From Argonema galeatum A003/A1 (GTDB lineage: Bacteria; Cyanobacteriota; Cyanobacteriia; Cyanobacteriales; Aerosakkonemataceae): a stretch of DNA of 64,000 bases. Each line of letters opens with the position of its first letter. Positions within the stretch are counted from its first letter, which is position 1. Location: positions 124,001 through 188,000 of the forward strand of contig NZ_JAIQZM010000003.1 of assembly GCF_023333595.1 (NCBI RefSeq), in the 5' to 3' direction. Shown here one piece after another: positions 1-8,327 of the stretch. The notes beneath the pieces were generated by a model. The model saw nothing but the letters and a program-made list of their open reading frames with translations. It did not search any database and was not told the DNA's origin. A program made the translations under genes and the position numbers.

Positions 1-388
1 GGAGGGTGCCTTGAAAGCAACTGAACTCTGATTGAGGCATATATAAGGCACCGATCGTGCGATCGCCTCGTACCTCAAACACAATATATTCTTGACCGAT
101 CTGTTCTGGCTGCGCGGACTGACCGTAGAGGTAAATACCATCAGAGATCTGTTTGACCGATCCGGTTGTTCTGCTGTTGGAACTGGCTACCTCAGATAGA
201 GATGCTGACTTAGCCTCAATCACTTGATTTTGATGGGATGTAGCTGCATCTCCCGAAACGCTGGTCTGTATTGCGTTAGCGTTACCACTGGAGACACCCA
301 CCATCAGCATCAACCCAGCCAGCGGGATTTGCAAATAATTAGGCCGTTTACCGCACTGAAAAAAGGAATGAACTATAGTGTTTAACAT
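1..388 (-). CDS. Exported conserved cyanobacterial protein, N-terminal part (runs off left edge)
   Basis: An open frame on the minus strand starts with ATG at 388 and runs to the window edge without a stop, giving 129 codons of N-terminus. An AGGGG sequence about 9 bases upstream is a good ribosome binding site. Residues 20-39 are hydrophobic and end in Ala-Asn-Ala, which reads as a signal peptide cleaved near residue 39, so the protein is probably periplasmic or outside the cell. A Ser/Ala-rich linker follows, then the motif DGIYLYGQSAQPEQIGQEY, which I recognise from conserved cyanobacterial proteins of unknown function. The C-terminus is not visible. No function can be assigned; the exported location is the strongest inference. 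Confidence 0.8.
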   Translation of the reverse strand, partial: MLNTIVHSFFQCGKRPNYLQIPLAGLMLMVGVSSGNANAIQTSVSGDAATSHQNQVIEAKSASLSEVASSNSRTTGSVKQISDGIYLYGQSAQPEQIGQEYIVFEVRGDRTIGALYMPQSEFSCFQGTL

Positions 389-409
389 TGCTGATTTCCC
401 CTGATGTAT

Positions 410-637
410 TTAAATTGAAACTGAAATATTATTTAGTTCCAACTTAGCCCAAACTCTGGCGCTTTGAGTTCCCTCAACTGGCAGATTTTCTCTATTCCCA
501 GAGATGGCTTTGTGGATTTGGGCTACAAAGATTTTTTCTGGCTTAGTGAGGGTTGACAATTGACCCCCATATTTCGCCCGATCCACCTTTACAGGTTTAG
601 TTTTTATACGCAAACTCTTAACACTTCTCACAGTCAC
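410..637 (-). CDS. Possible small protein, 75 aa, unrecognised
   Basis: A minus-strand frame with a GTG start at 637 is preceded by AAAGAGGTGA, a plausible ribosome binding site, and ends just upstream of the exported-protein gene, which it would precede in the same direction. The product is basic at its N-terminus (residues 1-25 rich in Lys/Arg) and has no domain, signal or membrane segment I recognise. It lies in a gap between a repeat cluster and the next gene, so it may be chance coding. I list it because direction, spacing and ribosome binding site are all compatible with a real gene. Confidence is low. Confidence 0.28.
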   Translation of the reverse strand: MTVRSVKSLRIKTKPVKVDRAKYGGQLSTLTKPEKIFVAQIHKAISGNRENLPVEGTQSARVWAKLELNNISVSI

Positions 638-727
638 ACTCTCACCTCTTTACTTTTAAGTGGATTCACTTACGAAAGTAAAGATTTCCAATTAACTTAC
701 AAATCTTTACAAATTTATTTTGACTTT

Positions 728-793
728 AGGACTTACGCAATCGCCCCCCCTTTGCCCCTTGCCCCCTCCCCTCCAAATCTGGGGGGAACAGGA
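728..793. repeat. One-ended copy of the GGACTTACGC MITE-like element
   Basis: Starts with AGGACTTACGC and continues into a C-rich stretch and CCAAATCTGGGGGGAAC, as in the full copies at 6669-6776 and 56461-56559. The matching right end GCGTAAGTCCT is absent, so this copy is truncated, apparently where it abuts the next element. Confidence 0.7.
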
Positions 794-818
794 CTAGGGC
801 GTGTTTTCTTTCCCCGGA

Positions 819-894
819 GATCCCCCCAAACCCCTTAAAAAGGGGGGAGAATGGGGCTCAAAGTCCCCCTTTTTAAGGGGGATTTAGGGGGATC
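819..894. repeat. 76-bp GATCCCCCC palindromic element
   Basis: Inverted termini start GATCCCCCC and end GGGGGATC, with inner arms CTTAAAAAGGGGGG and CCCCCTTTTTAAG. The same design is found at 51426-51576 inside a sensor kinase gene, so this is a dispersed family. Confidence 0.75.
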
Positions 895-920
895 TGAATT
901 CTGATTGCAAAGAAAAAATT

Positions 921-954
921 CGGGACGGGTAGCAAGGAATTGCCGCCCGTCCCG
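921..954 (-). terminator. Rho-independent terminator of the sigma factor gene
   Basis: A 9-bp perfect stem, CGGGACGGG pairing with CCCGTCCCG, is followed on the minus strand by AATTTTTTC. It sits just past the sigma gene stop codon. Confidence 0.7.
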
Positions 955-976
955 CGAGGTATTATTTAACTGAGGC

Positions 977-1960
977 TCAACTAGCCAGGTATTCCCGGAC
1001 ATTGGCTCGGTGACGGCGCAGTTGATCCAGAGCTTGACGTTCTAATTGGCGCACGCGCTCACGGCTGAGATTGAGCTGTTCGCCCACTTTGGCTAGGGAA
1101 AGTGCGTTACCATCCTGTAGACCGAAACGGAGGGTGAGAACTTGGCGCTGCTGAGGTGTAAGTTGCTCCAAGAGGTCATCGAGGTCTTGACGCAGCGACT
1201 CCTGGGTGATGTAATGCTCTGGAGATGGGCCATCATCTTCCAGGAGATCTGAGAGTTCTGTGTCTTGATTATCCCCGACTCGTACATCCAGAGAAACTGG
1301 CTGGCGAGCGATCGTCAGGTACTCGCGGATCTGGGCTGGTTCTAGTTCCAGGGACTTGGCAATTTCAGCTGGGGTAGCGCTGCGACCGAGTTGCTGGGCG
1401 AGTTCCCGTTGCACTTTCTTAATTTTGTTGAGCTTTTCGGTGATGTGGATGGGTAACCGAATCGCACGACCTTGCTGAGCGATCGCACGGGTGATCGCTT
1501 GGCGAATCCACCAGTAGGCGTAGGTGGAAAACTTGTAACCCCGCATCGGGTCAAATTTCTCCACACCGCGTTCTAAACCCAGGGTGCCTTCTTGGATCAA
1601 GTCTAAGAATTCCAGATTGCGCTTCTGGTACTTCTTAGCGATCGCCACCACTAGGCGCAGGTTCGCCTCGATCATCTTCTGCTTAGCTCGCTGTCCCCGC
1701 CGCAGCGCTTCGTTCAGAGCTTCTTCGCTCATGCTGACGCGATCTGCCCACTCTGTTTGAGTCGGTTCGCGGTTCAGACTGGCTGCTAAGGCATCCTTCG
1801 CTTCCAGCAGGGTCATCATTTGCTGCACCTGCTTCCCAAAAACGATTTCTTGCTCGCGGGTGAGCAGGGGCACTCGTCCAATCTCACGCAGATAGGTACG
1901 AACCATATCCGCTGTGAATTTAGCATTGGTATTATTGGTTTGGGTAGTAACAGTCGGCAT
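977..1960 (-). CDS. RNA polymerase sigma factor, RpoD-like group 2
   Basis: A 327-residue sigma-70 factor that directs RNA polymerase to promoters. Region 1.2 is visible at residues 19-40 (VRTYLREIGRVPLL). Region 2 spans about 95-170, with EANLRLVVAIAKKYQKRN, the core-binding stretch, and FSTYAYWWIRQAITRAI, the -10 reading helix. Region 3 follows (ITEKLNKIKK) and region 4 ends in the helix-turn-helix LSRERVRQLERQAL for the -35 box. The length and the lack of the long N-terminal extension of the housekeeping SigA place it with the cyanobacterial group 2 factors (SigB/C/D/E types). I cannot tell which one, so no symbol is given. A terminator follows at 921-954. Group 2 factors usually serve stress, carbon or nitrogen responses. 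Confidence 0.95.
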   Translation of the reverse strand: MPTVTTQTNNTNAKFTADMVRTYLREIGRVPLLTREQEIVFGKQVQQMMTLLEAKDALAASLNREPTQTEWADRVSMSEEALNEALRRGQRAKQKMIEANLRLVVAIAKKYQKRNLEFLDLIQEGTLGLERGVEKFDPMRGYKFSTYAYWWIRQAITRAIAQQGRAIRLPIHITEKLNKIKKVQRELAQQLGRSATPAEIAKSLELEPAQIREYLTIARQPVSLDVRVGDNQDTELSDLLEDDGPSPEHYITQESLRQDLDDLLEQLTPQQRQVLTLRFGLQDGNALSLAKVGEQLNLSRERVRQLERQALDQLRRHRANVREYLAS

Positions 1961-2916
1961 GGCGCGTGGTAACTATGTAGACAAACAACGAACTGGTGAC
2001 TGGAGCGAAAGGTCAGCGGAACCAGGAAACTTTCAATTCTAACAAAAGCTTAGCTGAACCATCTGGAAGAAATCCTCTTGCCATAGGTGTATAGCCTGCT
2101 TTTCGATCGCCAATCTTAACAACTTGAAGTCGGTATGAGTTTATTTATCTTCATTGTAGTACAGAAACGGTATGAAAAAACCGATTTCTTATGGGTTGAT
2201 GGGGATGAGAGGGACGCTTTGGTGAGTGGCATTTTAATTAGCTATAATTGCTCTGGATGCAAGCAAAAAAAGCTATCAAAGATACCGTAGCCGAAAGATA
2301 GTTAAAAGTTTTATAGGCAAATATGAGACTTGCCCCTTCTAACCGTTTTGTAAGGCGTTACCCTTACTGGACGTACCACTACGCCCTGTATTCCCTCAAG
2401 CTTTTGCGTTGGGAAATGCTTTTCTCACAATGTTAGCGCTGCCATTCACGTCCGCATTAGTAAGTGTAAGCGAGTGCGAACTGCCAGCCTGTGCATGAGT
2501 ACCTTGCCTAACAAGGAAACTAAGGCTTGGAAAGACGATCGCATTTAGTCTTCCCCCTTAAGAGGGATAATGGCAGAGGATGAAACTTTTATTCGCTGGC
2601 ATAGCTGGGCAACCTCAAAGAAGTGGACTACTTAAACCAAAAATCCGATCTGGTTTAGCATTGGCAATGATAAACGTTTAGACGGGGATCGAGGGTCAAA
2701 GGTTCACCGCTATATTTAATATTCCCCAGATTTGCTCAAAAATTGCGCTGTAATTAGAAATCTTTTGTTTTTGATGGCACAAGGGATGATATCTAGTCCT
2801 ATTTATAAGTATGGGCTAATCATCCCCTGACTGAAAAGCCCCAAGCGTATGAAATTACCGAACTTTTTGGGCGTAGTTTTCCACACAGGTACTTAGAGTA
2901 AGTGACAAAAGCAGCA
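1961..2916. other. Long gap, mostly non-coding
   Basis: 956 bases between the sigma factor and the HerA-like gene. It contains the degraded TnpB end (2339-2525). I see no intact gene, tRNA or clear palindrome in the rest. The stretch next to the sigma gene must hold its promoter, but no convincing -10/-35 pair could be singled out. Confidence 0.6.
2339..2525 (-). pseudogene. Degraded C-terminal end of an IS200/IS605-family TnpB
   Basis: On the minus strand one frame reads LTNADVNGSANIVRKAFPNA and then stops. One frame over, it continues GIQGVVVRPVRVTP to a stop at 2339-2341. The NADVNGSxNI(V/L)RKA signature followed by a VxPVxVTP tail is the C-terminal end of TnpB (OrfB) proteins of the IS200/IS605 group, the RNA-guided nuclease family ancestral to Cas12. 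The frameshift and the missing rest of the gene show a dead remnant. No TnpA or intact ends are visible nearby. Confidence 0.72.
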
Positions 2917-4650
2917 CTAAAAGCCTAGATCGGCTTTAGCGGCTTCAGCAGCTGCGAAAACTTCTCCATCAGACCTTTCTTCCCAGCAGGTATCGCCAAT
3001 TTCTCGGTAGAAGGTTTCGTCGTAGGGACGGGTACGTATGACTACCGGCATGGGGACGGCGTGGCCCAAAATCAAAGCTTGTTGCTTAGAATCGAGCTTA
3101 GCCAGAACGGATCGGAGGCTACCACCACCGGAGACGCCAGTAAAAATGGCATCGATGTCCTTTTCGTCGTTGAGTAAGGCGGTGATGCGCGTGCCGATTT
3201 GGGACATAACTTCGTTATCGATTCCAGAGGGACGCTGATCCACGATCAAAAGCGTAACGAAGTACTTCCGCATTTCACGAGCTATTATACCAAAAATTGT
3301 ACTTTGCACAATGCTCGGATCGAGAAATCTATGAGCTTCTTCGATCGTGATTACCAGCGGCTGGGGGCGATCGATCGGATTTTTGGTTTGCAAGAACAAC
3401 TCTGCCTTGCGGACGTACTCTTTGTGGATGCGCCTGGTAATGACGTTGGTTACCAGCATATAGGAAAGCATATCAGATTGGGAACCAAATTCCACCACGA
3501 CGTGCTTACCTGCTTCCAGGGATTGCAAAATTTGACTGACGTAATTGCGGGGACAGGTCGATCGCATATATTTAAGGTTTTCCAGACGCAGGAGTTTGCG
3601 CTGCAAAGCCATAATCGAACCCATGTGACCTTTCTTCTCCTCGCAAAACATCTTGATATCTTCGTTATTCATATTGAGCAACTGAAGAATCCAAGCGTTG
3701 CCAAACTCGCCCCGAAGGATGTTAGCGTTGTCTAGGCTGGCTTCGGAAAGACCTAATTCTTGTCCTACCAACTTAATATCTTCTACTTCAATTTGGTCGT
3801 AAGCCAGGTAAAGTTCTTGGGCGTCGCGCACACCCCGCCGCGTGGTGGATTGGGGGTCGAGGGTGTACATTTGCACTTGTCCTGGAAACAGCTGGCGCAA
3901 ACCTTTGACAGTGTTGTAGTTTTTGCCTTCGGAAACAGCTTCCCAGCCATATTCCGAGTGCATATCAAAAATTAGGTTAACTGCTGCTTGCCTGCGGATG
4001 ATACCAGATAACAGTACTCTGGTGAGAAAAGATTTACCAGTTCCAGATTTGCCAAATACGCCGTTGCTGCGTTCCACAAATCTGTCTAAATCGATACAGA
4101 CGGGAACGTCCATATCCAAGGGTTGACCGATCGCAAAATTGCGTCGATGGGGGTCATCTTCCCAACCAAAGACGGTGCGAAAATCCCGTTCTGTGGCGTC
4201 GTATACTTGGCTGAAGTGGCTGGGAATAGTTTTGACAGGCCGCAATTCTAATTCTTCGCTGCTTTGGGCCTGAAATGATGCCAGTACTGCCTGACCCTCC
4301 GATGGTAGCTTGGGGGTTTTGCCGTTGGCAAGATATAAGCCTGGTGGTTCCGGTGTTGGGGTAAACATCAACATCGGGGCGAGTTCGATCGTCCCGTAAG
4401 TACCGCTTCCCGCCAGGACTTCGCGCAGGAAATCGTCCTCAGCTGCTGGTGGATTGGCGATAATCCGAGGGCTGGAGGTTCCCAGTTCTACATCGGTCAA
4501 CAGACAGAAAAAGCGCGATCGCACGCCCTGCACCACCAAAAACTTGCCCACCCGCATATCTTCCACCGAAATATCCGGGTGCAGTCGTACTTGCAACCCT
4601 TCGCTGAGGGAACCTTCAATTACTGAACCTAATGGTTTACTTAAATCCAT
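2917..4650 (-). CDS. HerA-like (DUF87) ATP-binding protein
   Basis: A 577-residue ATPase of the HerA/FtsK superfamily. Residues 1-180 form a beta-rich N-terminal domain of the HAS-barrel kind. The Walker A motif GKSGTGKS is at 200-207, followed by NLIFDMHSEYGWEA. The Walker B region is VITIEEAHRF, and an arginine-rich motif follows in IIAREMRKYFVTLLIVDQRPS. Family knowledge: HerA ATPases act as hexameric pumps or helicases in DNA end processing with NurA nucleases. No NurA-like gene is adjacent here, and this protein stands alone between two gaps, as cyanobacterial DUF87 proteins often do. The substrate is therefore unknown. ATG at 4650 gives an N-terminus consistent with the family. Confidence 0.88.
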   Translation of the reverse strand: MDLSKPLGSVIEGSLSEGLQVRLHPDISVEDMRVGKFLVVQGVRSRFFCLLTDVELGTSSPRIIANPPAAEDDFLREVLAGSGTYGTIELAPMLMFTPTPEPPGLYLANGKTPKLPSEGQAVLASFQAQSSEELELRPVKTIPSHFSQVYDATERDFRTVFGWEDDPHRRNFAIGQPLDMDVPVCIDLDRFVERSNGVFGKSGTGKSFLTRVLLSGIIRRQAAVNLIFDMHSEYGWEAVSEGKNYNTVKGLRQLFPGQVQMYTLDPQSTTRRGVRDAQELYLAYDQIEVEDIKLVGQELGLSEASLDNANILRGEFGNAWILQLLNMNNEDIKMFCEEKKGHMGSIMALQRKLLRLENLKYMRSTCPRNYVSQILQSLEAGKHVVVEFGSQSDMLSYMLVTNVITRRIHKEYVRKAELFLQTKNPIDRPQPLVITIEEAHRFLDPSIVQSTIFGIIAREMRKYFVTLLIVDQRPSGIDNEVMSQIGTRITALLNDEKDIDAIFTGVSGGGSLRSVLAKLDSKQQALILGHAVPMPVVIRTRPYDETFYREIGDTCWEERSDGEVFAAAEAAKADLGF

Positions 4651-4770
4651 GTGGCGTTCATAGTTGATTGCTAATGCTTAAAAGCCTATCCGAAAAATCT
4701 GATTTTAAGTACATACCTGATGATAAAAATATTAGCAATTAGCTCTTAGATATTAACGCAAGTTCCTAAT

Positions 4771-4931
4771 TATATCATGTCCAGTGGCATCGGTTGCCTA
4801 AAAAAATCCCCTCTTATCTGTGTTCATCTGTGTTCATCTGTCTTCATCTGTGGTAAAAATTGAACCACCGATGACAACAAACAATTTGACGATATCACTC
4901 TTACACTAACAATGCTACCGGACATGATATT
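4771..4931. repeat. 161-bp element with ATATCATGTCC inverted ends
   Basis: The left end TATATCATGTCC pairs with GGACATGATAT on the right. Inside are the short tandem TCATCTGTGT repeats and ACCGATGACAACA. A second copy in the opposite sense is at 26006-26217. Confidence 0.72.
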
Positions 4932-4964
4932 ATTTGAATTCGCTCTTGTTTGGAATGGGTAATG

Positions 4965-5006
4965 GGTACGTAGTTGCGCTTTAGCGCTAAAGCGCAACTA
5001 CGTACC
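4965..5006. repeat. Perfect 42-bp palindrome, GTACGTAGTTGCG family
   Basis: Two 21-base arms (4965-4985 and 4986-5006) are exact reverse complements with no loop. Related palindromes with the same ends but different centres are at 37350-37417 and 54289-54330. Confidence 0.85.
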
Positions 5007-5039
5007 TAAGCTGCTACGCAACTTGCGTTATTAGCAAGA

Positions 5040-5834
5040 CTAATCTATTTCGATCGAGGTGGGAGCTTTGGGATTGGTGGTTGTGGTTGGTGTGGGTTGT
5101 TTGCGATATTGGGCGTAGAGACGATCGCGCCAGTTAAAAAACGTCTCGTATGCTGCACTATCAGACAATCCTGGAACTCCTTTACCTTTTAGGTTTTCTG
5201 GAATTTCCAGATAGGGGCCATCGGGGAATTTGATGTACATACTCAAACCTGCGACGGCAAAATCTGCCAAAGTAGGGTAGTCTGCCACCAAATAGGGCCG
5301 ATCGAGTAGTAGCAGACTGAGAGCTTCCAGGTCTTGTTTGAGGTCTTCTTGGGCTGATTTTACAACATCCGGGCCGAAGCCTATGCCCGAACCCAGTAGA
5401 TTGAGAAAATCACCTGGCACTGCGCCCACCAGGAGTTTGACAAAATCGGGCGTTGTCGAGGGCAAAACGGAAGTGCGGAAGGTCTGACTTTGGCTAAGAC
5501 CTGCAAACAACGCTTTACGAGCTTTAAGCCCGATCGACTCATCGGCCCACTCTTCTATTAATAAGCACAGTCCTCGCTGTTCGGGATTTACGGGAATAAT
5601 GGGCTGTTCTGGGTATTTGCGATCGAGGTATTTTGCGATCGCCGTCGAATCTGCCACAATCTCCTGACCGTCTTTCAGCACCGGCACCTGTCGCTGACCC
5701 GACATTCTGTAAAGTTCTAATTGTCCAATTCCTGGCGTCACCTCTATTTTACGGTACGCCAACCCTTTATAATCCAATATCAGCCGCACTTTCTCAGCGT
5801 AGTGGGACATTTCAAACTGGTATAACTCCAGCAT
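5040..5834 (-). CDS. Glutathione S-transferase family protein
   Basis: 264 residues. The N-terminal thioredoxin-fold domain (1-80) begins LELYQFEMSHYAEKVRLIL and contains the cis-Pro/glutathione-binding segment GQRQVPVLKDG followed by DSTAIAKYL. The remaining 180 residues are a helical C-terminal domain with the PTLADFAVAG motif seen in GSTs. Members conjugate glutathione to electrophiles or act as thiol-disulfide enzymes; the substrate cannot be predicted. The catalytic position near residue 9 is a Ser/His pair rather than a clear Tyr. The C-terminal tail is Pro/Thr rich and unlike the core. It is a single gene flanked by repeats on the upstream and downstream sides. Confidence 0.9.
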   Translation of the reverse strand: MLELYQFEMSHYAEKVRLILDYKGLAYRKIEVTPGIGQLELYRMSGQRQVPVLKDGQEIVADSTAIAKYLDRKYPEQPIIPVNPEQRGLCLLIEEWADESIGLKARKALFAGLSQSQTFRTSVLPSTTPDFVKLLVGAVPGDFLNLLGSGIGFGPDVVKSAQEDLKQDLEALSLLLLDRPYLVADYPTLADFAVAGLSMYIKFPDGPYLEIPENLKGKGVPGLSDSAAYETFFNWRDRLYAQYRKQPTPTTTTNPKAPTSIEID

Positions 5835-6161
5835 TTTTTCTCCTTGCTGCTTGTTTGGATAACGTTATCTGGCTCATTGTTAAAGAGTTTAGTCATACTT
5901 TAGTGATTTGTCATTAGCAAACCAAGAAATGACGAAGAAAAACTAATAACGCAAGTTACTAGTTATTAATTTTGAGGTATTTTTCGGGTTGCAGGGTGCT
6001 TCAGGCCCCCAAATCTTGCCAGATGATCGCTTATTTTATCGCTCTGACGCACCTACTGAATGTAAATAGCAACTTGAGTTAATAACTAAATTACATAAAA
6101 AGCCCCCTACTTTGTGTGGGGGGTTTTTGACGCCATGTTGAAGGCAACAGATATTTGAGGA
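5835..6161. other. Gap between GST and GlsB-like genes
   Basis: No gene seen. It contains the terminator at 6097-6128 and two loose copies of a short AATAACGCAAGTT motif (about 5946 and, inverted, 6070). That motif also appears near 4755, 5025 and 37424. Confidence 0.5.
6097..6128 (-). terminator. Rho-independent terminator after the GlsB-like gene
   Basis: AAAAAGCCCCC and GGGGGGTTTTT flank a 10-base loop with one mismatch. The T run follows the stem on either strand, and the hairpin lies 33 bases past the stop codon of the gene at 6162. Confidence 0.7.
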
Positions 6162-6431
6162 TTATGCACTTTGACGAGTTAATAAACCCCACAGGAAAAT
6201 TAGAACCATAGCGCCGATGACAGCGAAAGCAATACTCGGAATTGACAGCGCTCCGTAGGCGGCTCCGCCACTCGTCCCCAAAAACAAATTGCCCAACCAG
6301 CCACCAACCATCGCGCCCAAGATTCCCAAACCCATTGTGGCAAAGATACCGCCACCTTGGTTACCTGGATATATGGCTTTAGCAATTGCTCCAGCAATCA
6401 GACCTAAAATAACCCAAGCTAAAATTCCCAT
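6162..6431 (-). CDS. GlsB/YeaQ/YmgE family stress-response membrane protein
   Basis: An 89-residue, glycine-rich integral membrane protein (the 'transglycosylase-associated protein' family). Three hydrophobic helices are visible: residues 3-18 (ILAWVILGLIAGAIAKAIYP), 32-52 with repeated GxxxG spacing, and 64-84 (IAFAVIGAMVLIFLWGLL). The PGxxGGGxxATxxLGxxGAxxGG signature is characteristic. Family members are small stress-induced inner-membrane proteins of uncertain role; the old enzymatic name is not supported. It is a single gene with its own terminator at 6097-6128. AGGAGAAAATG-like spacing gives a good ribosome binding site directly before the ATG. Confidence 0.92.
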   Translation of the reverse strand: MGILAWVILGLIAGAIAKAIYPGNQGGGIFATMGLGILGAMVGGWLGNLFLGTSGGAAYGALSIPSIAFAVIGAMVLIFLWGLLTRQSA

Positions 6432-6668
6432 TTCATTTTCTCCTTTGTTATTGGCTATTTTTGCTTTGTTATCTATACCTTATCAAGCTAACTCAAACGG
6501 CAACCTCTATCAGAGGGAATATCCATAGGGCATAGCTTTTAAGGCGATCGCTTGCCTTTTTTTAGGAGAATAGCATCTCTATCTTTTTATAGTTTCAGAA
6601 TATATTTAGATTGCTGAAATACTTAGTGCTTCAAGTCGGGTCGGTTTCTACAGAGTCATCTATTTTAT

Positions 6669-6776
6669 GACTTACGCTTTTCGCCCCCCCAGCCCCCCAA
6701 ATCTGGGGGGAACCGGACTCTTCTCCCCCCAGATTTGGGGGGCTAGGGGGGCAAAACCTTGGTTAAAGCGTAAGTC
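6669..6776. repeat. Full GGACTTACGC MITE-like element, 108 bp
   Basis: Terminal inverted repeats GACTTACGC and GCGTAAGTC bracket inner arms CCCCCCAAATCTGGGGGG and CCCCCCAGATTTGGGGGG. Shares ends and inner arms with 56461-56559. Confidence 0.85.
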
Positions 6777-6869
6777 CTGTATTTGATTAAGTAGAAAAAC
6801 TTAGGCAACCATTTCTAGGGGCTTTTCCACGATCGCCTTTTCAGTTTTCAATTGCACGAAGTACACCCC

Positions 6870-7031
6870 AGAAACCCGGTTTCTTCAACAATACCTTCGC
6901 CAAATCGAAAAATGCCTTGATTCGTAGGTTGGGTTTCGCTTCACGAAACCCAACAAATACGTTGGGTTTCGCTTCACGAAACCCAACCTACTAAAAAATG
7001 GCGAAGGTATTGTTCAAGAAACCGGGTTTCT
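6870..7031. repeat. Composite palindrome: AGAAACCCGGTTTCT element interrupted by a second element
   Basis: 33-base outer arms (6870-6902 and 6999-7031) are reverse complements with one mismatch and carry the AGAAACCCGGTTTCT motif. Between them sits an unrelated palindrome (6924-6991). Shorter uninterrupted copies of the outer family are at 12460, 19294, 34034 and 62716. Confidence 0.85.
6924..6991. repeat. Inner palindrome GTAGGTTGGGTTTCG, 68 bp
   Basis: Arms GTAGGTTGGGTTTCG and CGAAACCCAACCTAC, each followed by a second internal copy of TTCACGAAACCCAAC or its complement. This makes a double hairpin nested inside the outer element. Confidence 0.85.
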
Positions 7032-7186
7032 TTTTACCTCACTTATCTAAAAAGGGCTGTAAGTCAAGCCTTTGACATCACCCCATCGACAGATGAAATA
7101 TATCTTTACAATCCTTAATAAATTAGCCATAAGTCAAGAGCTACCGTTCAAGTTAAATTTGGACGGAGTTTTTAATTTTTAATTAG

Positions 7187-7750
7187 TCATTCAACCCATT
7201 CTATCCTTAAAATTGAGTACATTTTGAGGTCGTGATAGATGCCTTTGACAAATAGGTGTTCGCGCAGGATGCCTTCAAATTTCATACCAACTTTTTCCAT
7301 TACTTTGGCGGAAGGAATATTTTCAATTTTGCATCTGGCTTCAATGCGATTTAGATCCATAGTACGAAATCCAAAGGCAATGACTGTGCGAACCGCTTCA
7401 GTCATATATCCCTTTCCCCAATATTTCCTAGACAGAGCATAGCCAATCTCAGCGCGATCGTCGTCAACAATCCAATTAACGAATCCGCAAGTTCCAATTA
7501 GCTTATTATCTTCTTTATCTACGATTCCCCACGGTGCAATCTGATGGTTGTTGTAGTCTTTGATAACGGAAATAAGGAAGTGTTTGCTCTCTTCCATTGA
7601 TTCATGCACTGACCAGGTGGTGTACTTGCAAACCAATGGATCGGAGGCGTACTCAAAAATATCTTTTTTATCATATAAATGGAGTTTTCGCAATAGAAGT
7701 CTGTCAGTTTCTAAAATTGGTATATCGCTAAATATGTCTTCGATTTCCAC
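7187..7750 (-). CDS. GNAT family N-acetyltransferase, RimJ/RimL type
   Basis: 187 residues. The opening ETDRLLLRKLHLYDKKDIF is typical of RimJ/RimL-like acetyltransferases. The acetyl-CoA binding motif is in ALSRKYWGKGYMTEAV (about 112-127), followed by the conserved LNRIEARC and NIPSAKVMEKVGMKFEG segments. Members transfer acetyl groups from acetyl-CoA to N-terminal amines or small molecules; the substrate here is not evident. It is a single gene facing away from the HEPN gene at 7914 with a 163-base divergent gap. Full length for the family. Confidence 0.92.
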   Translation of the reverse strand: MEIEDIFSDIPILETDRLLLRKLHLYDKKDIFEYASDPLVCKYTTWSVHESMEESKHFLISVIKDYNNHQIAPWGIVDKEDNKLIGTCGFVNWIVDDDRAEIGYALSRKYWGKGYMTEAVRTVIAFGFRTMDLNRIEARCKIENIPSAKVMEKVGMKFEGILREHLFVKGIYHDLKMYSILRIEWVE

Positions 7751-7913
7751 GGTTATTTTCCTTTGTTAAGGCTGTGTTTAAATTTTACCAGTGTGCTGTG
7801 CTTGCGATCGCACTTTGCAGAAAACATACGCTTCCACTTGTGCTACAGCAAAAAATGAGGTAATGTAAAAATATACAGCTTCACGTAAAAATTATCCAAA
7901 CCCAGCTAATTTT

Positions 7914-8327
7914 GTGAATAGAAAGCATCTCCAAGACATAGCTCGCCTTAGACTGAAAGAAGCAAAAGTGCTGCTGGATAACGGACATTACGACGGAGCG
8001 TACTATCTTTGCGGGTATGCAATAGAATGCGCCTTAAAAGCTTGCATTGCTAAAAAAACGAATAAGTATGACTTCCCAGACAAGAAGACTGTTCTGGACA
8101 GCTATACCCACGATTTTAAGAAGCTTGCTCAAGTGGCTGAAATTTCCTCATTTATAGCACAGGAAAGTAACAGCGATCCACTTTTTGCGGCTAATTGGGC
8201 AATTGTTGTACAATGGTCAGAAGAAAGTCGTTACCAAAGATGGACTGAGGCGTATGCTCGTGATATTTACAATGCAGCTAGTAATAAAAAACATGGAGTT
8301 TGGCAATGGATAAAGCAATTTTGGTAG
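7914..8327 (+). CDS. HEPN domain protein
   Basis: 137 residues, GTG start. The sequence LRLKEAKVLLDNGHYDGAYY followed by GYAIECALKACIA is the hallmark of HEPN proteins (higher eukaryote and prokaryote nucleotide-binding), which are all-helical. Many HEPN proteins are RNases with an Rx4-6H motif, or partners of such toxins. I do not see a clean RxxxxH here; the conserved part is the tyrosine/glycine-rich helix of the small-molecule-binding or MNT-partner type. It overlaps the next gene by about 22 bases, so the two are very likely translated together and act together. The pair resembles a toxin-antitoxin or defence accessory module, but that is inference. Confidence 0.85.
   Translation: MNRKHLQDIARLRLKEAKVLLDNGHYDGAYYLCGYAIECALKACIAKKTNKYDFPDKKTVLDSYTHDFKKLAQVAEISSFIAQESNSDPLFAANWAIVVQWSEESRYQRWTEAYARDIYNAASNKKHGVWQWIKQFW

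Larger units (their letters stand above)
6432..7186. other. 755-base repeat-rich gap
   Basis: No gene seen. It contains a full GGACTTACGC element (6669-6776) and a composite nested palindrome (6870-7031). Confidence 0.6.

Noticed and set aside
560-838. 92-codon + frame
   Set aside because: Most of it is the two C-rich repeat elements at 728-894.
3199-3735. 178-codon + frame inside the HerA-like gene
   Set aside because: It lies antisense within a gene with clear Walker motifs; its product has no recognisable domain.
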